A DNA stretch of 64,000 bases, taken from assembly GCF_000015865.1 (NCBI RefSeq), contig NC_009012.1:496001-560000 (forward strand), read 5' to 3'. The notes below the pieces were generated by a model. It did not search any database. It was not told where the DNA came from and worked only from the letters and a program-made list of their open reading frames with translations. Positions 37,973 through 46,989 of this stretch are shown here, in pieces. The translations under genes were made by a program, and so were the position numbers. Numbering within the stretch: the first letter of the stretch is position 1; every line of letters begins with the position of its first letter. The stretch comes from Acetivibrio thermocellus ATCC 27405 (GTDB lineage Bacteria > Bacillota > Clostridia > Acetivibrionales > Acetivibrionaceae).

Positions 37973-38718
37973 AGCTTGAAAAGGTTATAGCGGTAAGAAC
38001 GGACAAAACCGTTTACAGAGACGGAGACAAGGCAATAAAGGTCTTTTCCAGCAACTATTCAAAGGCCAACGTATTGAATGAAGCTTTAAACCAGGCCAGG
38101 GTGGAAGAAACCGGGCTTAACATTCCGAAGCTTCTTGAAGTTACAAAAATTGATGGCAAATGGGCAATTGTGACGGAGTTTATTGAAGGAAAGACCTTAG
38201 AGCAGCTTATGAAAGAAAATCCCTTAAAATATGATGAATATATGAACCTCTTTGTTGATATTCAGCTCGAAGTGTTAAGCAAAAGGGCTCCTTTATTAAA
38301 CAAGCTGAAAGACAAAATGCACAGAAAAATCTCAGAGAGCGGTCTTGATGCCACGACGCGCTATGAGCTTCATACAAGACTTCAAAGTATGCCCGACCAT
38401 AACAAGGTGTGTCATGGTGATTTCAATCCCAGCAATATTATTATAACCAAAGACGGCACTCCTTATATACTTGACTGGTCGCACGTCACCCAGGGAAACG
38501 CCAGCGCCGATGCCGCGAGAACATACCTGTTGTTCTGGCTTTCCGGCGATATTGACAAGGCAGCCAAGTATTTGAACCTTTTCTGTAAAAAGAGCGACAC
38601 TGCAAAGCAATATGTTCAGAAGTGGATTTCAATTGTAGCGGCATCCCAGCTTGTAAAAGGAAGAGAAGCTGAAAGGGAGTTATTAATGCGCTGGATTGAT
38701 GTTGTAGATTACGAATAG
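37969..38718 (+). CDS. APH/choline-kinase-like phosphotransferase
   Basis: A 249-residue protein of the aminoglycoside phosphotransferase/choline kinase fold (TIGR02172-like). The catalytic loop is HGDFNPSNIIITKDG near 144-158 and the metal site ILDWSHV follows, both intact. An N-terminal Lys-containing strand (DKAIKVFSS) and TEFIEGKTLEQLM form the nucleotide site. It starts at ATGA overlapping the adhE stop, with GGAGGTG upstream, so translation is coupled to adhE. The substrate is unknown; resistance to an antibiotic is unlikely in this setting. A role in metabolite repair or protein phosphorylation is possible but is speculation. Confidence 0.8.
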   Translation: MKLEKVIAVRTDKTVYRDGDKAIKVFSSNYSKANVLNEALNQARVEETGLNIPKLLEVTKIDGKWAIVTEFIEGKTLEQLMKENPLKYDEYMNLFVDIQLEVLSKRAPLLNKLKDKMHRKISESGLDATTRYELHTRLQSMPDHNKVCHGDFNPSNIIITKDGTPYILDWSHVTQGNASADAARTYLLFWLSGDIDKAAKYLNLFCKKSDTAKQYVQKWISIVAASQLVKGREAERELLMRWIDVVDYE

Positions 38719-38730
38719 GAGGTATTTGGG

Positions 38731-38976
38731 ATGAAAGTGTCTATTTGCATAGGGAGCTCTTGCCACTTAAAAGGAGCAAAGCAGATAGTGGAACAGCTGC
38801 AAAGCCTGGTTGCCGACTATAACCTGAAAGAGAAAGTTGAACTTGGCGGGGCATTTTGTATGAAAAACTGTGTTAACGGTGTCAGCGTGACAGTTGATGA
38901 TAAACTGTTTTCTGTCACTCCGGAAAACGTGAAAAGCTTTTTTGAAACAGAGATTCTTAAAAAACTTGAGGACTGA
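38731..38976 (+). CDS. Thioredoxin-like [2Fe-2S] ferredoxin
   Basis: An 81-residue NuoE/HydC-like ferredoxin domain. Cysteines lie in CIGSSCHLKG and AFCMKNCVNG, the C-x4-C...C-x3-C arrangement for a [2Fe-2S] cluster. It lies 12 bp behind the phosphotransferase gene and 52 bp ahead of the sensory hydrogenase. It is a paralogue of the last gene of the run (45944-46189), so each hydrogenase has its own small ferredoxin. It probably passes electrons to or from the sensory hydrogenase. Confidence 0.85.
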   Translation: MKVSICIGSSCHLKGAKQIVEQLQSLVADYNLKEKVELGGAFCMKNCVNGVSVTVDDKLFSVTPENVKSFFETEILKKLED

Positions 38977-39028
38977 AAAGTAAAAAACAAATAAGCGGTG
39001 CTGCTTGTGGATAAGGAGCGCGAGTCTA

Positions 39029-40699
39029 ATGACCGAATGTTTGCAAACTAAAAAATCAAATTGCAAGAACTGCTATAAGTGTATAAGACATTGTCCGGTT
39101 AAGTCATTGAAATTCACTGACGGTCAGGCTCATATAGTAAGGGATGAATGCGTTTTGTGCGGCGAATGCTATGTCGTTTGCCCGCAAAACGCAAAGCAGA
39201 TACGATCCGATGTGGAAAAAGCAAAACAACTGGTTTTAAAATATGATGTTTATGCCAGTATAGCTCCGTCCTTTGTCGCATGGTTTCATAACAAAAGCAT
39301 ACATGATATGGAACAGGCGTTAATAAAGCTTGGGTTTAAAGGTGCGGATGAAACGGCGAAAGGTGCTTACATTGTCAAGAAACAATATGAAAAAATGATA
39401 GAAGAGAAAAAAAGCAAAATTATTATATCTTCGTGCTGCCATACGGTAAACACCTTGATCCAAAGGCATTATACCGGCGCAATTCAGTATCTGGCAGATG
39501 TAGTCTCGCCGATGCTTGCCCATGCGCAAATGCTGAAAAAAGAACATAAAGGTGCAAAGGTTGTATTTATCGGACCGTGCATTTCCAAAAAAGACGAAGC
39601 AGAAAAATATAAAGGTTACGTGGAACTTGTGCTTACTTTCGATGAACTGGATGAATGGCTAAAATCAGAAAATATTACAATTGAAAGCAATAGGGGCAGC
39701 TCTAAAGAGGGAAGGACCAGAAGTTTTCCTGTTTCCGGAGGCATTATCAGTAGTATGGATAAAGATTTAGGATATCATTACATGGTAGTGGACGGTATGG
39801 AAAACTGCATAAATGCTTTGGAGAATATAGAAAGAGGAGAGATTGACAACTGTTTTATTGAGATGTCGGCATGCAGAGGCAGTTGTATAAACGGTCCGCC
39901 TGCAAGGCGCAAAAGCAATAATATTGTCGGAGCTATATTAGCCGTAAATAAAAACACCGGAGCAAAAGATTTTTCTGTCCCGATGCCCGAACCTGAAAAA
40001 CTAAAAAAAGAATTCCGGTTTGAAGGTGTGCACAAGATAATGCCCGGGGGTACTGCCATCGAGGAGATTTTAAAGAAAATGGGCAAGACCTCCATAGAGC
40101 ATGAGCTAAACTGCGGAAGCTGTGGTTATGACACCTGCCGCGACAAAGCGGTAGCAGTATTAAATGGAAAAGCAGACCTTACAATGTGTCTTCCATACCT
40201 GAAAGAAAAAGCGGAAAGCTTTTCAGATGCAATTATTAAAAATACACCCAACGGTGTTATAGTATTAAATGAAGACCTTGAGATTCAGCAGATAAACAAT
40301 TCCGCAAAAAGAATTCTGAACTTAAGCCCGTCTACAGATCTTTTGGGAAGTCCTGTTAGCAGAATACTTGATCCTATAGATTATATTCTTGCGTTGAGAG
40401 AGGGCAAAAACTGTTACTATAAAAGGAAGTATTTTGCGGAATATAAAAAATATGTCGACGAAACCATAATTTATGATAAGGAATATCACGTCATTATCAT
40501 AATTATGAGGGATGTGACTGAGGAGGAGAAAATCAAGGCGCTGAAAAACAAGCAAAGCGAGGCGGCAATTGAAATAGCGGATAAAGTTGTGGAAAAGCAG
40601 ATGCGCGTAGTGCAGGAAATAGCACTGCTTTTGGGAGAAACGGCCGCTGAGACTAAAATTGCTTTGACCAAGCTGAAGGAGACTATGGAGGATGAATGA
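39029..40699 (+). CDS. PAS-containing sensory [FeFe]-hydrogenase (HydS type)
   Basis: A 556-residue cytoplasmic protein. Two [4Fe-4S] sites open it (CKNCYKCIRHC and CVLCGECYVVC). The H-cluster domain shows SSCCHTVN (about 134-141), GPCISKKDEAE (about 183) and SACRGSCING (about 280). These differ from the catalytic TSCCPAW and MACPGGC motifs in the way expected of sensory hydrogenases. A further cysteine set, CGSCGYDTC with TMC (about 362), precedes a PAS domain (about 395-500). The likely job is H2 or redox sensing. I chose ATG 39029 with AAGGAG ten bases before; the ORF extends 8 codons up. Its 3' end overlaps the phosphatase gene, its probable signalling partner. Confidence 0.88.
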   Translation: MTECLQTKKSNCKNCYKCIRHCPVKSLKFTDGQAHIVRDECVLCGECYVVCPQNAKQIRSDVEKAKQLVLKYDVYASIAPSFVAWFHNKSIHDMEQALIKLGFKGADETAKGAYIVKKQYEKMIEEKKSKIIISSCCHTVNTLIQRHYTGAIQYLADVVSPMLAHAQMLKKEHKGAKVVFIGPCISKKDEAEKYKGYVELVLTFDELDEWLKSENITIESNRGSSKEGRTRSFPVSGGIISSMDKDLGYHYMVVDGMENCINALENIERGEIDNCFIEMSACRGSCINGPPARRKSNNIVGAILAVNKNTGAKDFSVPMPEPEKLKKEFRFEGVHKIMPGGTAIEEILKKMGKTSIEHELNCGSCGYDTCRDKAVAVLNGKADLTMCLPYLKEKAESFSDAIIKNTPNGVIVLNEDLEIQQINNSAKRILNLSPSTDLLGSPVSRILDPIDYILALREGKNCYYKRKYFAEYKKYVDETIIYDKEYHVIIIIMRDVTEEEKIKALKNKQSEAAIEIADKVVEKQMRVVQEIALLLGETAAETKIALTKLKETMEDE

Positions 40700-41861
40700 T
40701 TTATGCGTTGATTTAGGATATAAAAGCCTTAACAAATTTGGGGAGCAGCTGTGTGGCGACATGATACAGGTTGTAAAAGATGATGACACTACAATTCTGG
40801 TTCTGGCCGACGGTTTGGGAAGTGGTGTCAAGGCCAATATTTTATCCACCCTTACCTCAAAGATTATTTCAACGATGATTGCAGCGCATATGGGTATTGA
40901 AGAATGTGTCAATACGATTATGTCAACTCTTCCGGTTTGCAAGGTCAGAGGAATTGCCTATTCAACATTTACCATAATAAAAATTACCAACAACACCTAC
41001 GCAGAAATAATTCAGTATGACAATCCTCTGGTAATACTTTTGCGGAACGGTAAAAAATATGATTATCCTACACAGACAAAAATAATATCCGGCAAAAAAA
41101 TCGTTGAATCAAAAATAAGGCTGAATTGTGATGATGTGTTTGTTGTGATGAGTGACGGGGCAATTTATGCGGGAGTCGGCCAGACTTTAAATTACGGCTG
41201 GCAAAGGGAGAATATTATTGAGTTTATTGAGTCTCATTATGACAAAAGCCTTTCTGCCAATGCTCTTACATCTCTTTTGATTGATACTTGCAACAACCTG
41301 TATGCAAACATGCCCGGAGATGATACAACCATTGCAGCAATTAAGATTAGAAAAAGACAAGTAGTCAATCTGATGTTTGGTCCGCCGCAGAATCCTGAAG
41401 ATGTCCATAATATGATGTCTCTGTTTTTTGCAAAACAGGGAAGACATATTGTATGTGGCGGTACCACATCAACGCTTGCAGCGAAGTTTTTGGGCAAGGA
41501 GCTTGAAACGACCATTGATTATATTGACCCGAGAATTCCGCCCATTGCCAGGATTGAAGGAGTTGATCTTGTGACAGAGGGCGTGTTGACAATAAGCCGG
41601 GTTCTGGAATATGCAAAGGATTATATTGGGAAAAACATTCTTTATAACGAGTGGCACAGCAAAAATGACGGTGCTTCGATAATAGCAAGAATGCTTTTCG
41701 AGGAAGCAACGGACATCAATTTCTATGTTGGAAAGGCTATTAATCCTGCCCACCAGAATCCCAATCTTCCCATAGGATTTAATATTAAAATGCAGTTGGT
41801 GGAAGAGCTTTCAAAGATACTTAAGCAAATGGGCAAAACAATAAATCTTAGCTATTTTTGA
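40692..41861 (+). CDS. SpoIIE/PP2C-like serine phosphatase
   Basis: A 389-residue protein with an N-terminal PP2C-type (SpoIIE) phosphatase domain (about 1-215). Metal-ligand motifs are VLADGLGSGVKA near 36-47, FVVMSDGAIYAG near 151-162 and PGDDTTIAAIKI near 211-222. The C-terminal 170 residues are a separate domain I do not recognise (KQGRHIVCGGTTSTLAAKFLG). The gene overlaps the sensory hydrogenase by 8 bp. Together they resemble the hfs-type gene sets of thermophilic clostridia, in which a sensor hydrogenase is paired with a phosphatase. The target phosphoprotein is not in the window. Confidence 0.88.
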   Translation: MNDLCVDLGYKSLNKFGEQLCGDMIQVVKDDDTTILVLADGLGSGVKANILSTLTSKIISTMIAAHMGIEECVNTIMSTLPVCKVRGIAYSTFTIIKITNNTYAEIIQYDNPLVILLRNGKKYDYPTQTKIISGKKIVESKIRLNCDDVFVVMSDGAIYAGVGQTLNYGWQRENIIEFIESHYDKSLSANALTSLLIDTCNNLYANMPGDDTTIAAIKIRKRQVVNLMFGPPQNPEDVHNMMSLFFAKQGRHIVCGGTTSTLAAKFLGKELETTIDYIDPRIPPIARIEGVDLVTEGVLTISRVLEYAKDYIGKNILYNEWHSKNDGASIIARMLFEEATDINFYVGKAINPAHQNPNLPIGFNIKMQLVEELSKILKQMGKTINLSYF

Positions 41862-41872
41862 GGTGAGTGACA

Positions 41873-42370
41873 ATGAGTGTTACAATGAGTGAAGCTTTTG
41901 ATTACAGCATGATTGACAATATTTTGTCGGAACACGGAACTTCTGAAACTGCAATTATTGCAATACTTCAAAGCATTCAGGAAGAATATCATTATATTCC
42001 GAAAGAAGTGTTTCCCTATCTTTCAAAAAAACTTAAAGTAAGTGAAGCAAGGATATTCAGTGTTGCAACCTTTTATGAAAACTTTTCTTTGGAGCCGAAA
42101 GGAAAGTATATAATAAAAGTCTGCGACGGAACGGCGTGCCATGTAAGAAAATCAATTCCGATTATCGAACGGCTCAGAAAAGAATTGGGCCTTTCCGGTA
42201 CCAAGCCGACAACTGATGATTTGATGTTTACGGTTGAAACGGTATCTTGTCTTGGGGCATGCGGCCTTGCTCCCGTAATAACGGTAAATGACAAGGTGTA
42301 TGCCGAAATGACCCCCGACAAAGCCTCAGAGCTTATAAAACAGTTGAGGGAGGGAGATGCCGATGCTTAA
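41873..42370 (+). CDS. hydC: NuoE-like subunit of bifurcating hydrogenase
   Basis: A 165-residue [2Fe-2S] subunit. The helical N-terminus (ILQSIQEEYHYIPKEVFPYL) and the cysteines in CDGTACHVRKS and SCLGACGLAP (C-x4-C, C-x3-C) match the 24-kDa subunit of complex I and HydC. It works with the NuoF-like and HydA proteins to oxidise NADH and reduced ferredoxin together while making H2. ATG 41873 is preferred over GTG 41867; GAGGTGAG lies upstream. It overlaps the next gene by 8 bp. Confidence 0.93.
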   Translation: MSVTMSEAFDYSMIDNILSEHGTSETAIIAILQSIQEEYHYIPKEVFPYLSKKLKVSEARIFSVATFYENFSLEPKGKYIIKVCDGTACHVRKSIPIIERLRKELGLSGTKPTTDDLMFTVETVSCLGACGLAPVITVNDKVYAEMTPDKASELIKQLREGDADA

Positions 42371-44237
42371 AAACAGAGAAGAGTTGCGAAAGGCCCGGGA
42401 GATGTACTCAAGATACCTTAAGGCGGAAAAGAGAAGAGTTCTTGTTTGTGCAGGCACCGGCTGCGTATCCGGCGGTTCCATGGAGATTTTCGAGCGGCTT
42501 TCGGAGTTGGTTTCAAAGAGAGGGATGGATTGCCAGGTTGAATTGAAAGAAGAACCACACGACAATACCATAGGCATGAAAAAAAGCGGGTGCCATGGTT
42601 TTTGTGAAATGGGACCCCTTGTAAGAATTGAGCCTGAAGGTTATCTGTACACCAAAGTAAAGCTTGAAGACTGTGAAGAGATTGTGGACAGAACGATAGT
42701 GGCGGGGGAACATATAGAAAGGCTTGCCTATAAACAAAACGGAGTTGTATACAAAAAACAGGATGAAATTCCCTTTTACAAGAAGCAAACCCGTCTTGTA
42801 CTGGAACACTGTGGTCAAATTGACTCCACATCCATAACCGAATACCTTGCAACCGGGGGATATTATGCGCTGGAGAAAGCGTTGTTTGACATGACCGGTG
42901 ATGAAATTATAAATGAAATAACTGAAGCAAATCTTCGTGGACGCGGAGGAGGAGGTTTTCCGGCAGGACGTAAATGGGCACAGGTAAAAAGGCAGAATGC
43001 AAAACAAAAGTATGTTGTGTGCAACGGAGATGAAGGCGATCCGGGAGCGTTTATGGACAGGAGCATTATGGAGGGTGACCCCCACAGAATGATTGAGGGG
43101 ATGATAATTGCAGGCATTGCCTGCGGGGCGTCCGAGGGCTATATTTATGTGCGTGCAGAATATCCACTTGCTGTGTCCAGACTTAAAAGGGCCATCGAGC
43201 AGGCAAAAGAGTTTGGCTTGCTTGGTGAAAACATACTGGGAAGCAATTTTAGCTTCAATATTCATATAAATCGGGGCGCAGGTGCGTTTGTTTGCGGTGA
43301 GGGAAGCGCGCTTACGGCATCGATTGAAGGAAAACGTGGCATGCCCAGGGTAAAGCCGCCAAGAACCGTGGAGCAGGGCTTGTTTGATATGCCTACGGTT
43401 TTAAACAATGTTGAAACCTTTGCCAACGTTCCCCTTATTATCAAAAACGGAGCTGACTGGTATAAATCCATCGGGACTGAAAAAAGTCCGGGAACAAAAG
43501 CTTTTGCGCTGACGGGCAACATAGAAAATACCGGTCTTATTGAGATTCCCATGGGAACAACCTTGAGGGAAGTTATATTTGACATCGGCGGAGGAATGAG
43601 GAATGGCGCGGATTTTAAAGCCGTGCAAATCGGAGGCCCGTCGGGAGGGTGCCTGTCGGAAAAAGATTTGGACCTTCCACTGGATTTTGACTCACTGAAA
43701 AAAGCTGGTGCCATGATTGGTTCCGGAGGATTGGTTGTAATGGACAGCAATACTTGTATGGTAGAAGTTGCGCGCTTTTTTATGAATTTTACCCAGAATG
43801 AGTCCTGCGGAAAATGTGTTCCCTGCCGCGAAGGTACAAAGAGAATGCTGGAGATTTTGGAAAGGATTGTAGAAGGAAACGGCCAGGACGGTGACATAGA
43901 ACTTCTTTTGGAATTGGCGGACACCATTTCAGCAACGGCACTTTGCGGACTTGGCAAAGCTGCGGCATTTCCTGTTGTAAGTACGATTAAGAATTTTAGA
44001 GAAGAATATGAAGCACATATTTATGACAAGAGATGTCCCACAGGAAATTGTCAGAAGCTTAAAACCATTACTATTGATGCTTCTTTGTGCAAAGGCTGCT
44101 CAAAGTGTGCAAGAAGTTGTCCTGTGGGCGCAATAACAGGAAAAGTTAAAGAGCCTTTTGTTATAGATCAAAGCAAATGTATCAAGTGCGGTGCATGTAT
44201 TGAAACTTGTGCATTCCACGCAATATTGGAGGGCTGA
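42363..44237 (+). CDS. hydB: NuoF-like NADH-binding subunit of bifurcating hydrogenase
   Basis: A 624-residue flavoprotein. An N-terminal thioredoxin-like [2Fe-2S] domain (CAGTGC, SGCHGFCEMG) precedes the FMN/NADH domain with LRGRGGGGFPAGRKW and NGDEGDPGAFMDRSIMEGDPH. The [4Fe-4S] site CGKCVPCREGTKRM follows. The C-terminal ferredoxin domain has CKGCSKCARSCPVGA and CIKCGACIETCAFHA. This is the electron-bifurcating centre of HydABC-type hydrogenases. ATG 42363 has AGGGAGG at good spacing; ATG 42357 is the alternative. Four bases separate it from hydA. Confidence 0.95.
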   Translation: MLKNREELRKAREMYSRYLKAEKRRVLVCAGTGCVSGGSMEIFERLSELVSKRGMDCQVELKEEPHDNTIGMKKSGCHGFCEMGPLVRIEPEGYLYTKVKLEDCEEIVDRTIVAGEHIERLAYKQNGVVYKKQDEIPFYKKQTRLVLEHCGQIDSTSITEYLATGGYYALEKALFDMTGDEIINEITEANLRGRGGGGFPAGRKWAQVKRQNAKQKYVVCNGDEGDPGAFMDRSIMEGDPHRMIEGMIIAGIACGASEGYIYVRAEYPLAVSRLKRAIEQAKEFGLLGENILGSNFSFNIHINRGAGAFVCGEGSALTASIEGKRGMPRVKPPRTVEQGLFDMPTVLNNVETFANVPLIIKNGADWYKSIGTEKSPGTKAFALTGNIENTGLIEIPMGTTLREVIFDIGGGMRNGADFKAVQIGGPSGGCLSEKDLDLPLDFDSLKKAGAMIGSGGLVVMDSNTCMVEVARFFMNFTQNESCGKCVPCREGTKRMLEILERIVEGNGQDGDIELLLELADTISATALCGLGKAAAFPVVSTIKNFREEYEAHIYDKRCPTGNCQKLKTITIDASLCKGCSKCARSCPVGAITGKVKEPFVIDQSKCIKCGACIETCAFHAILEG

Positions 44238-44241
44238 AGAG

Positions 44242-45942
44242 ATGGATAACAGAGAGTATATGTTGATAGACGGAATTCCTGTTGAGATAAACGGTGAAAA
44301 AAACCTTCTTGAGCTTATTCGAAAAGCGGGCATCAAGCTTCCGACATTTTGTTACCATTCCGAATTGTCGGTTTACGGTGCCTGCCGTATGTGCATGGTT
44401 GAAAATGAATGGGGCGGATTGGATGCTGCATGTTCCACCCCGCCCAGAGCGGGCATGAGTATAAAAACAAACACTGAAAGACTTCAAAAATACCGGAAAA
44501 TGATTTTGGAGCTTTTGCTTGCCAATCACTGTCGGGATTGTACAACCTGCAATAACAACGGAAAATGCAAACTGCAGGATCTTGCGATGAGGTACAATAT
44601 AAGTCATATTCGATTCCCAAACACTGCTTCAAATCCGGATGTGGACGATTCTTCCCTTTGCATAACAAGGGACCGGAGCAAATGCATACTCTGCGGAGAC
44701 TGTGTTCGTGTATGCAATGAAGTACAGAATGTGGGTGCTATTGATTTTGCCTACAGAGGCTCTAAAATGACAATCAGTACGGTATTTGACAAACCTATCT
44801 TTGAATCAAATTGTGTGGGCTGCGGACAATGTGCCCTGGCATGTCCGACAGGAGCAATTGTTGTAAAAGATGATACACAGAAAGTATGGAAGGAAATCTA
44901 TGATAAAAATACCCGGGTATCGGTGCAGATAGCTCCTGCTGTCCGTGTTGCTTTAGGAAAAGAACTTGGCTTAAATGACGGAGAAAATGCCATAGGAAAA
45001 ATTGTGGCGGCACTGCGGCGCATGGGATTTGATGATATATTTGACACGTCAACCGGGGCGGATTTGACGGTTCTGGAAGAATCGGCAGAACTGCTAAGGC
45101 GTATTAGAGAAGGAAAAAATGACATGCCTCTTTTTACGTCATGCTGTCCTGCATGGGTAAACTACTGCGAAAAGTTCTATCCCGAGCTTTTGCCCCATGT
45201 TTCCACATGCCGTTCACCGATGCAGATGTTTGCCTCCATAATAAAAGAGGAATATTCAACTTCCAGCAAACGGTTGGTGCATGTTGCAGTTATGCCCTGC
45301 ACGGCAAAGAAATTTGAAGCGGCCCGCAAAGAGTTTAAAGTCAATGGAGTTCCAAATGTTGATTATGTTCTGACAACCCAGGAGCTTGTTCGAATGATCA
45401 AAGAATCGGGGATAGTATTCTCTGAACTGGAGCCTGAAGCAATTGACATGCCCTTTGGAACGTATACAGGAGCCGGTGTGATATTTGGGGTTTCCGGGGG
45501 TGTCACTGAAGCGGTTTTAAGAAGAGTGGTTTCGGACAAATCTCCGACATCTTTCAGATCACTTGCCTATACCGGTGTTCGGGGTATGAACGGAGTAAAA
45601 GAAGCTTCGGTGATGTACGGTGACAGAAAGCTTAAAGTTGCAGTGGTCAGCGGGCTTAAAAATGCCGGTGATTTGATTGAAAGGATTAAAGCCGGTGAGC
45701 ATTATGATCTTGTCGAGGTTATGGCATGTCCGGGAGGTTGTATAAACGGAGGAGGACAGCCCTTTGTTCAAAGTGAGGAAAGAGAAAAGAGGGGCAAGGG
45801 GTTGTACAGTGCGGATAAACTCTGCAATATCAAATCTTCTGAAGAAAATCCTCTTATGATGACACTTTATAAAGGCATTTTAAAGGGCAGGGTTCATGAA
45901 CTTCTTCATGTTGATTATGCTTCAAAAAAGGAGGCAAAGTAG
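44242..45942 (+). CDS. hydA: [FeFe]-hydrogenase catalytic subunit HydA
   Basis: A 566-residue H2-evolving subunit. Iron-sulfur sites in order: plant-type [2Fe-2S] (CYHSELSVYGACRMC, about 37-64), HC3-type [4Fe-4S] (HCRDCTTCNNNGKC), and two [4Fe-4S] (CILCGDCVRVC and CVGCGQCALAC). The H-cluster domain has the catalytic motifs FTSCCPAW (about 298-305), MPCTAKKFEA (about 351) and MACPGGCINGGGQP (about 494-507). All proton-path and cluster cysteines appear in place, so it is active by sequence. ATG 44242 follows GGAGGGC; the open frame starts earlier inside hydB without support. Followed after 1 bp by the ferredoxin gene. Confidence 0.96.
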   Translation: MDNREYMLIDGIPVEINGEKNLLELIRKAGIKLPTFCYHSELSVYGACRMCMVENEWGGLDAACSTPPRAGMSIKTNTERLQKYRKMILELLLANHCRDCTTCNNNGKCKLQDLAMRYNISHIRFPNTASNPDVDDSSLCITRDRSKCILCGDCVRVCNEVQNVGAIDFAYRGSKMTISTVFDKPIFESNCVGCGQCALACPTGAIVVKDDTQKVWKEIYDKNTRVSVQIAPAVRVALGKELGLNDGENAIGKIVAALRRMGFDDIFDTSTGADLTVLEESAELLRRIREGKNDMPLFTSCCPAWVNYCEKFYPELLPHVSTCRSPMQMFASIIKEEYSTSSKRLVHVAVMPCTAKKFEAARKEFKVNGVPNVDYVLTTQELVRMIKESGIVFSELEPEAIDMPFGTYTGAGVIFGVSGGVTEAVLRRVVSDKSPTSFRSLAYTGVRGMNGVKEASVMYGDRKLKVAVVSGLKNAGDLIERIKAGEHYDLVEVMACPGGCINGGGQPFVQSEEREKRGKGLYSADKLCNIKSSEENPLMMTLYKGILKGRVHELLHVDYASKKEAK

Positions 45943-45943
45943 T

Positions 45944-46189
45944 ATGTTGGAGATAAAAATTTGCGTCGGAAGCTCGTGCCATTTGAAAGGTTCTTATAAT
46001 GTTATCAATGAATTTCAGCATCTTATTGAGGAAAAAGCTTTGCATGACAAAATTGATATAAAAGCAACTTTTTGCATGAAGCAGTGCCAGAAGAACGGAG
46101 TTGCGGTAGAGGTCAATAATGAGATTTTTGGCGTTTTGCCGGAGGCGGCGGAGGAATTTTTTAAAAATGTGATTTTACCTAAGGTCTAG
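45944..46189 (+). CDS. Thioredoxin-like [2Fe-2S] ferredoxin
   Basis: 81 residues with CVGSSCHLKG and TFCMKQCQKNG, a close paralogue of the ferredoxin at 38731-38976. The ATG follows AAGGAGG and starts 1 bp after the hydA stop, so it is translated with hydA. It is the last gene of the run and a strong terminator follows. Likely an accessory electron carrier of the hydrogenase complex. Confidence 0.87.
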   Translation: MLEIKICVGSSCHLKGSYNVINEFQHLIEEKALHDKIDIKATFCMKQCQKNGVAVEVNNEIFGVLPEAAEEFFKNVILPKV

Positions 46190-46258
46190 TTACAAGATAT
46201 AATTAATAAATTAAAAGAATAATTAAAAGTGAAAAGCTTAATTGAGTATTTTTAATAA

Positions 46259-46300
46259 CCAAACTAAAAGGGCGGCTTTTTAGCTGCCCTTTTAGTTTGG
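46259..46300. terminator. Bidirectional terminator ending the hydrogenase run
   Basis: CCAAACTAAAAGGGC and GCCCTTTTAGTTTGG form a long near-perfect stem. It also serves the convergent gene at 46312-46989. Confidence 0.85.
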
Positions 46301-46311
46301 AAAAAGAAATA

Positions 46312-46989
46312 TTAATATCGTTCTAAAATTGTAATTTCGCTGGTACCGAAATCAAAGGATACGATTTTCCATTCATCATTTTTCTTTTTTAGGTTTACTG
46401 TTACTTCATTTTTTCGGAGCAGTTTTGATTTTTCGGCTGTAATTGTTTCAATTTCATAATATTTAAATGTTACGTTGTTTGAATCTGTTACAGACAAGCT
46501 GATTGGTTCGATTTCTGATTTGATTGTATAAGGAGTATCTGTAAAGTATGGATACTTTAATGACTCAAGGTCTGATTCACTCAATAGGTCCGCAAAATAG
46601 AAGCAATTGATATATGTATCAAAGTCCCTGGTGTTTCGGGCATCATAAAAAGCAGTTACGACATCCTGAGGAAATGTAAGCGGAGAGCTTTGAGAGTAAT
46701 CGAGTGTAAGTATTTTCCATCCGGAGTTTGTTTTTAAAAGAACTGTAGTAACTTCATATACAGAGAGGGCAAATCTGTTGTTGTTGAACCTTATTTTTGA
46801 TATCTCTTTATATGTAAATTCTGCGATTAGCTTTCCGTAAACACGTTCTAAAGGTTCAATTGTGTATTCAATTCTTTCGCTGTAAAAGCCCAGTTTAAGA
46901 GCTTCAATATCTTCCTGAGACAACATGTCTGCAGTATAGAAACTACTGATAAACTGATCAAAATTGTTGTTGTTGCGGGCATCGTACAT
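46312..46989 (-). CDS. Hypothetical two-repeat protein, 5' end probably damaged
   Basis: Two homologous units of about 110 residues. The first contains NMYDARNNNNFDQFISSFYTAD and the second AFYDARNTRDFDTYINCFYFAD; each ends in a beta-rich stretch (GWKILTLDYSQ, EWKIVSFDFGT). This suggests a duplicated NTF2-like or similar small fold. The ATG at 46989 is inside the first unit, since the second unit has matching sequence (FPQDVV) before that point and the first has LSENVV upstream in frame. The frame stays open to about 47076 but contains no ATG, GTG or TTG; a good AAAGGAG lies there without a start codon in frame. So the gene has probably lost its start or signal sequence. Function unknown. Confidence 0.5.
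   Translation of the reverse strand: MYDARNNNNFDQFISSFYTADMLSQEDIEALKLGFYSERIEYTIEPLERVYGKLIAEFTYKEISKIRFNNNRFALSVYEVTTVLLKTNSGWKILTLDYSQSSPLTFPQDVVTAFYDARNTRDFDTYINCFYFADLLSESDLESLKYPYFTDTPYTIKSEIEPISLSVTDSNNVTFKYYEIETITAEKSKLLRKNEVTVNLKKKNDEWKIVSFDFGTSEITILERY

Noticed and set aside
37969-38718. Phosphotransferase as an aminoglycoside-resistance gene
   Set aside because: It is embedded in a metabolic gene run, has no mobile-element context, and the fold covers many substrates.
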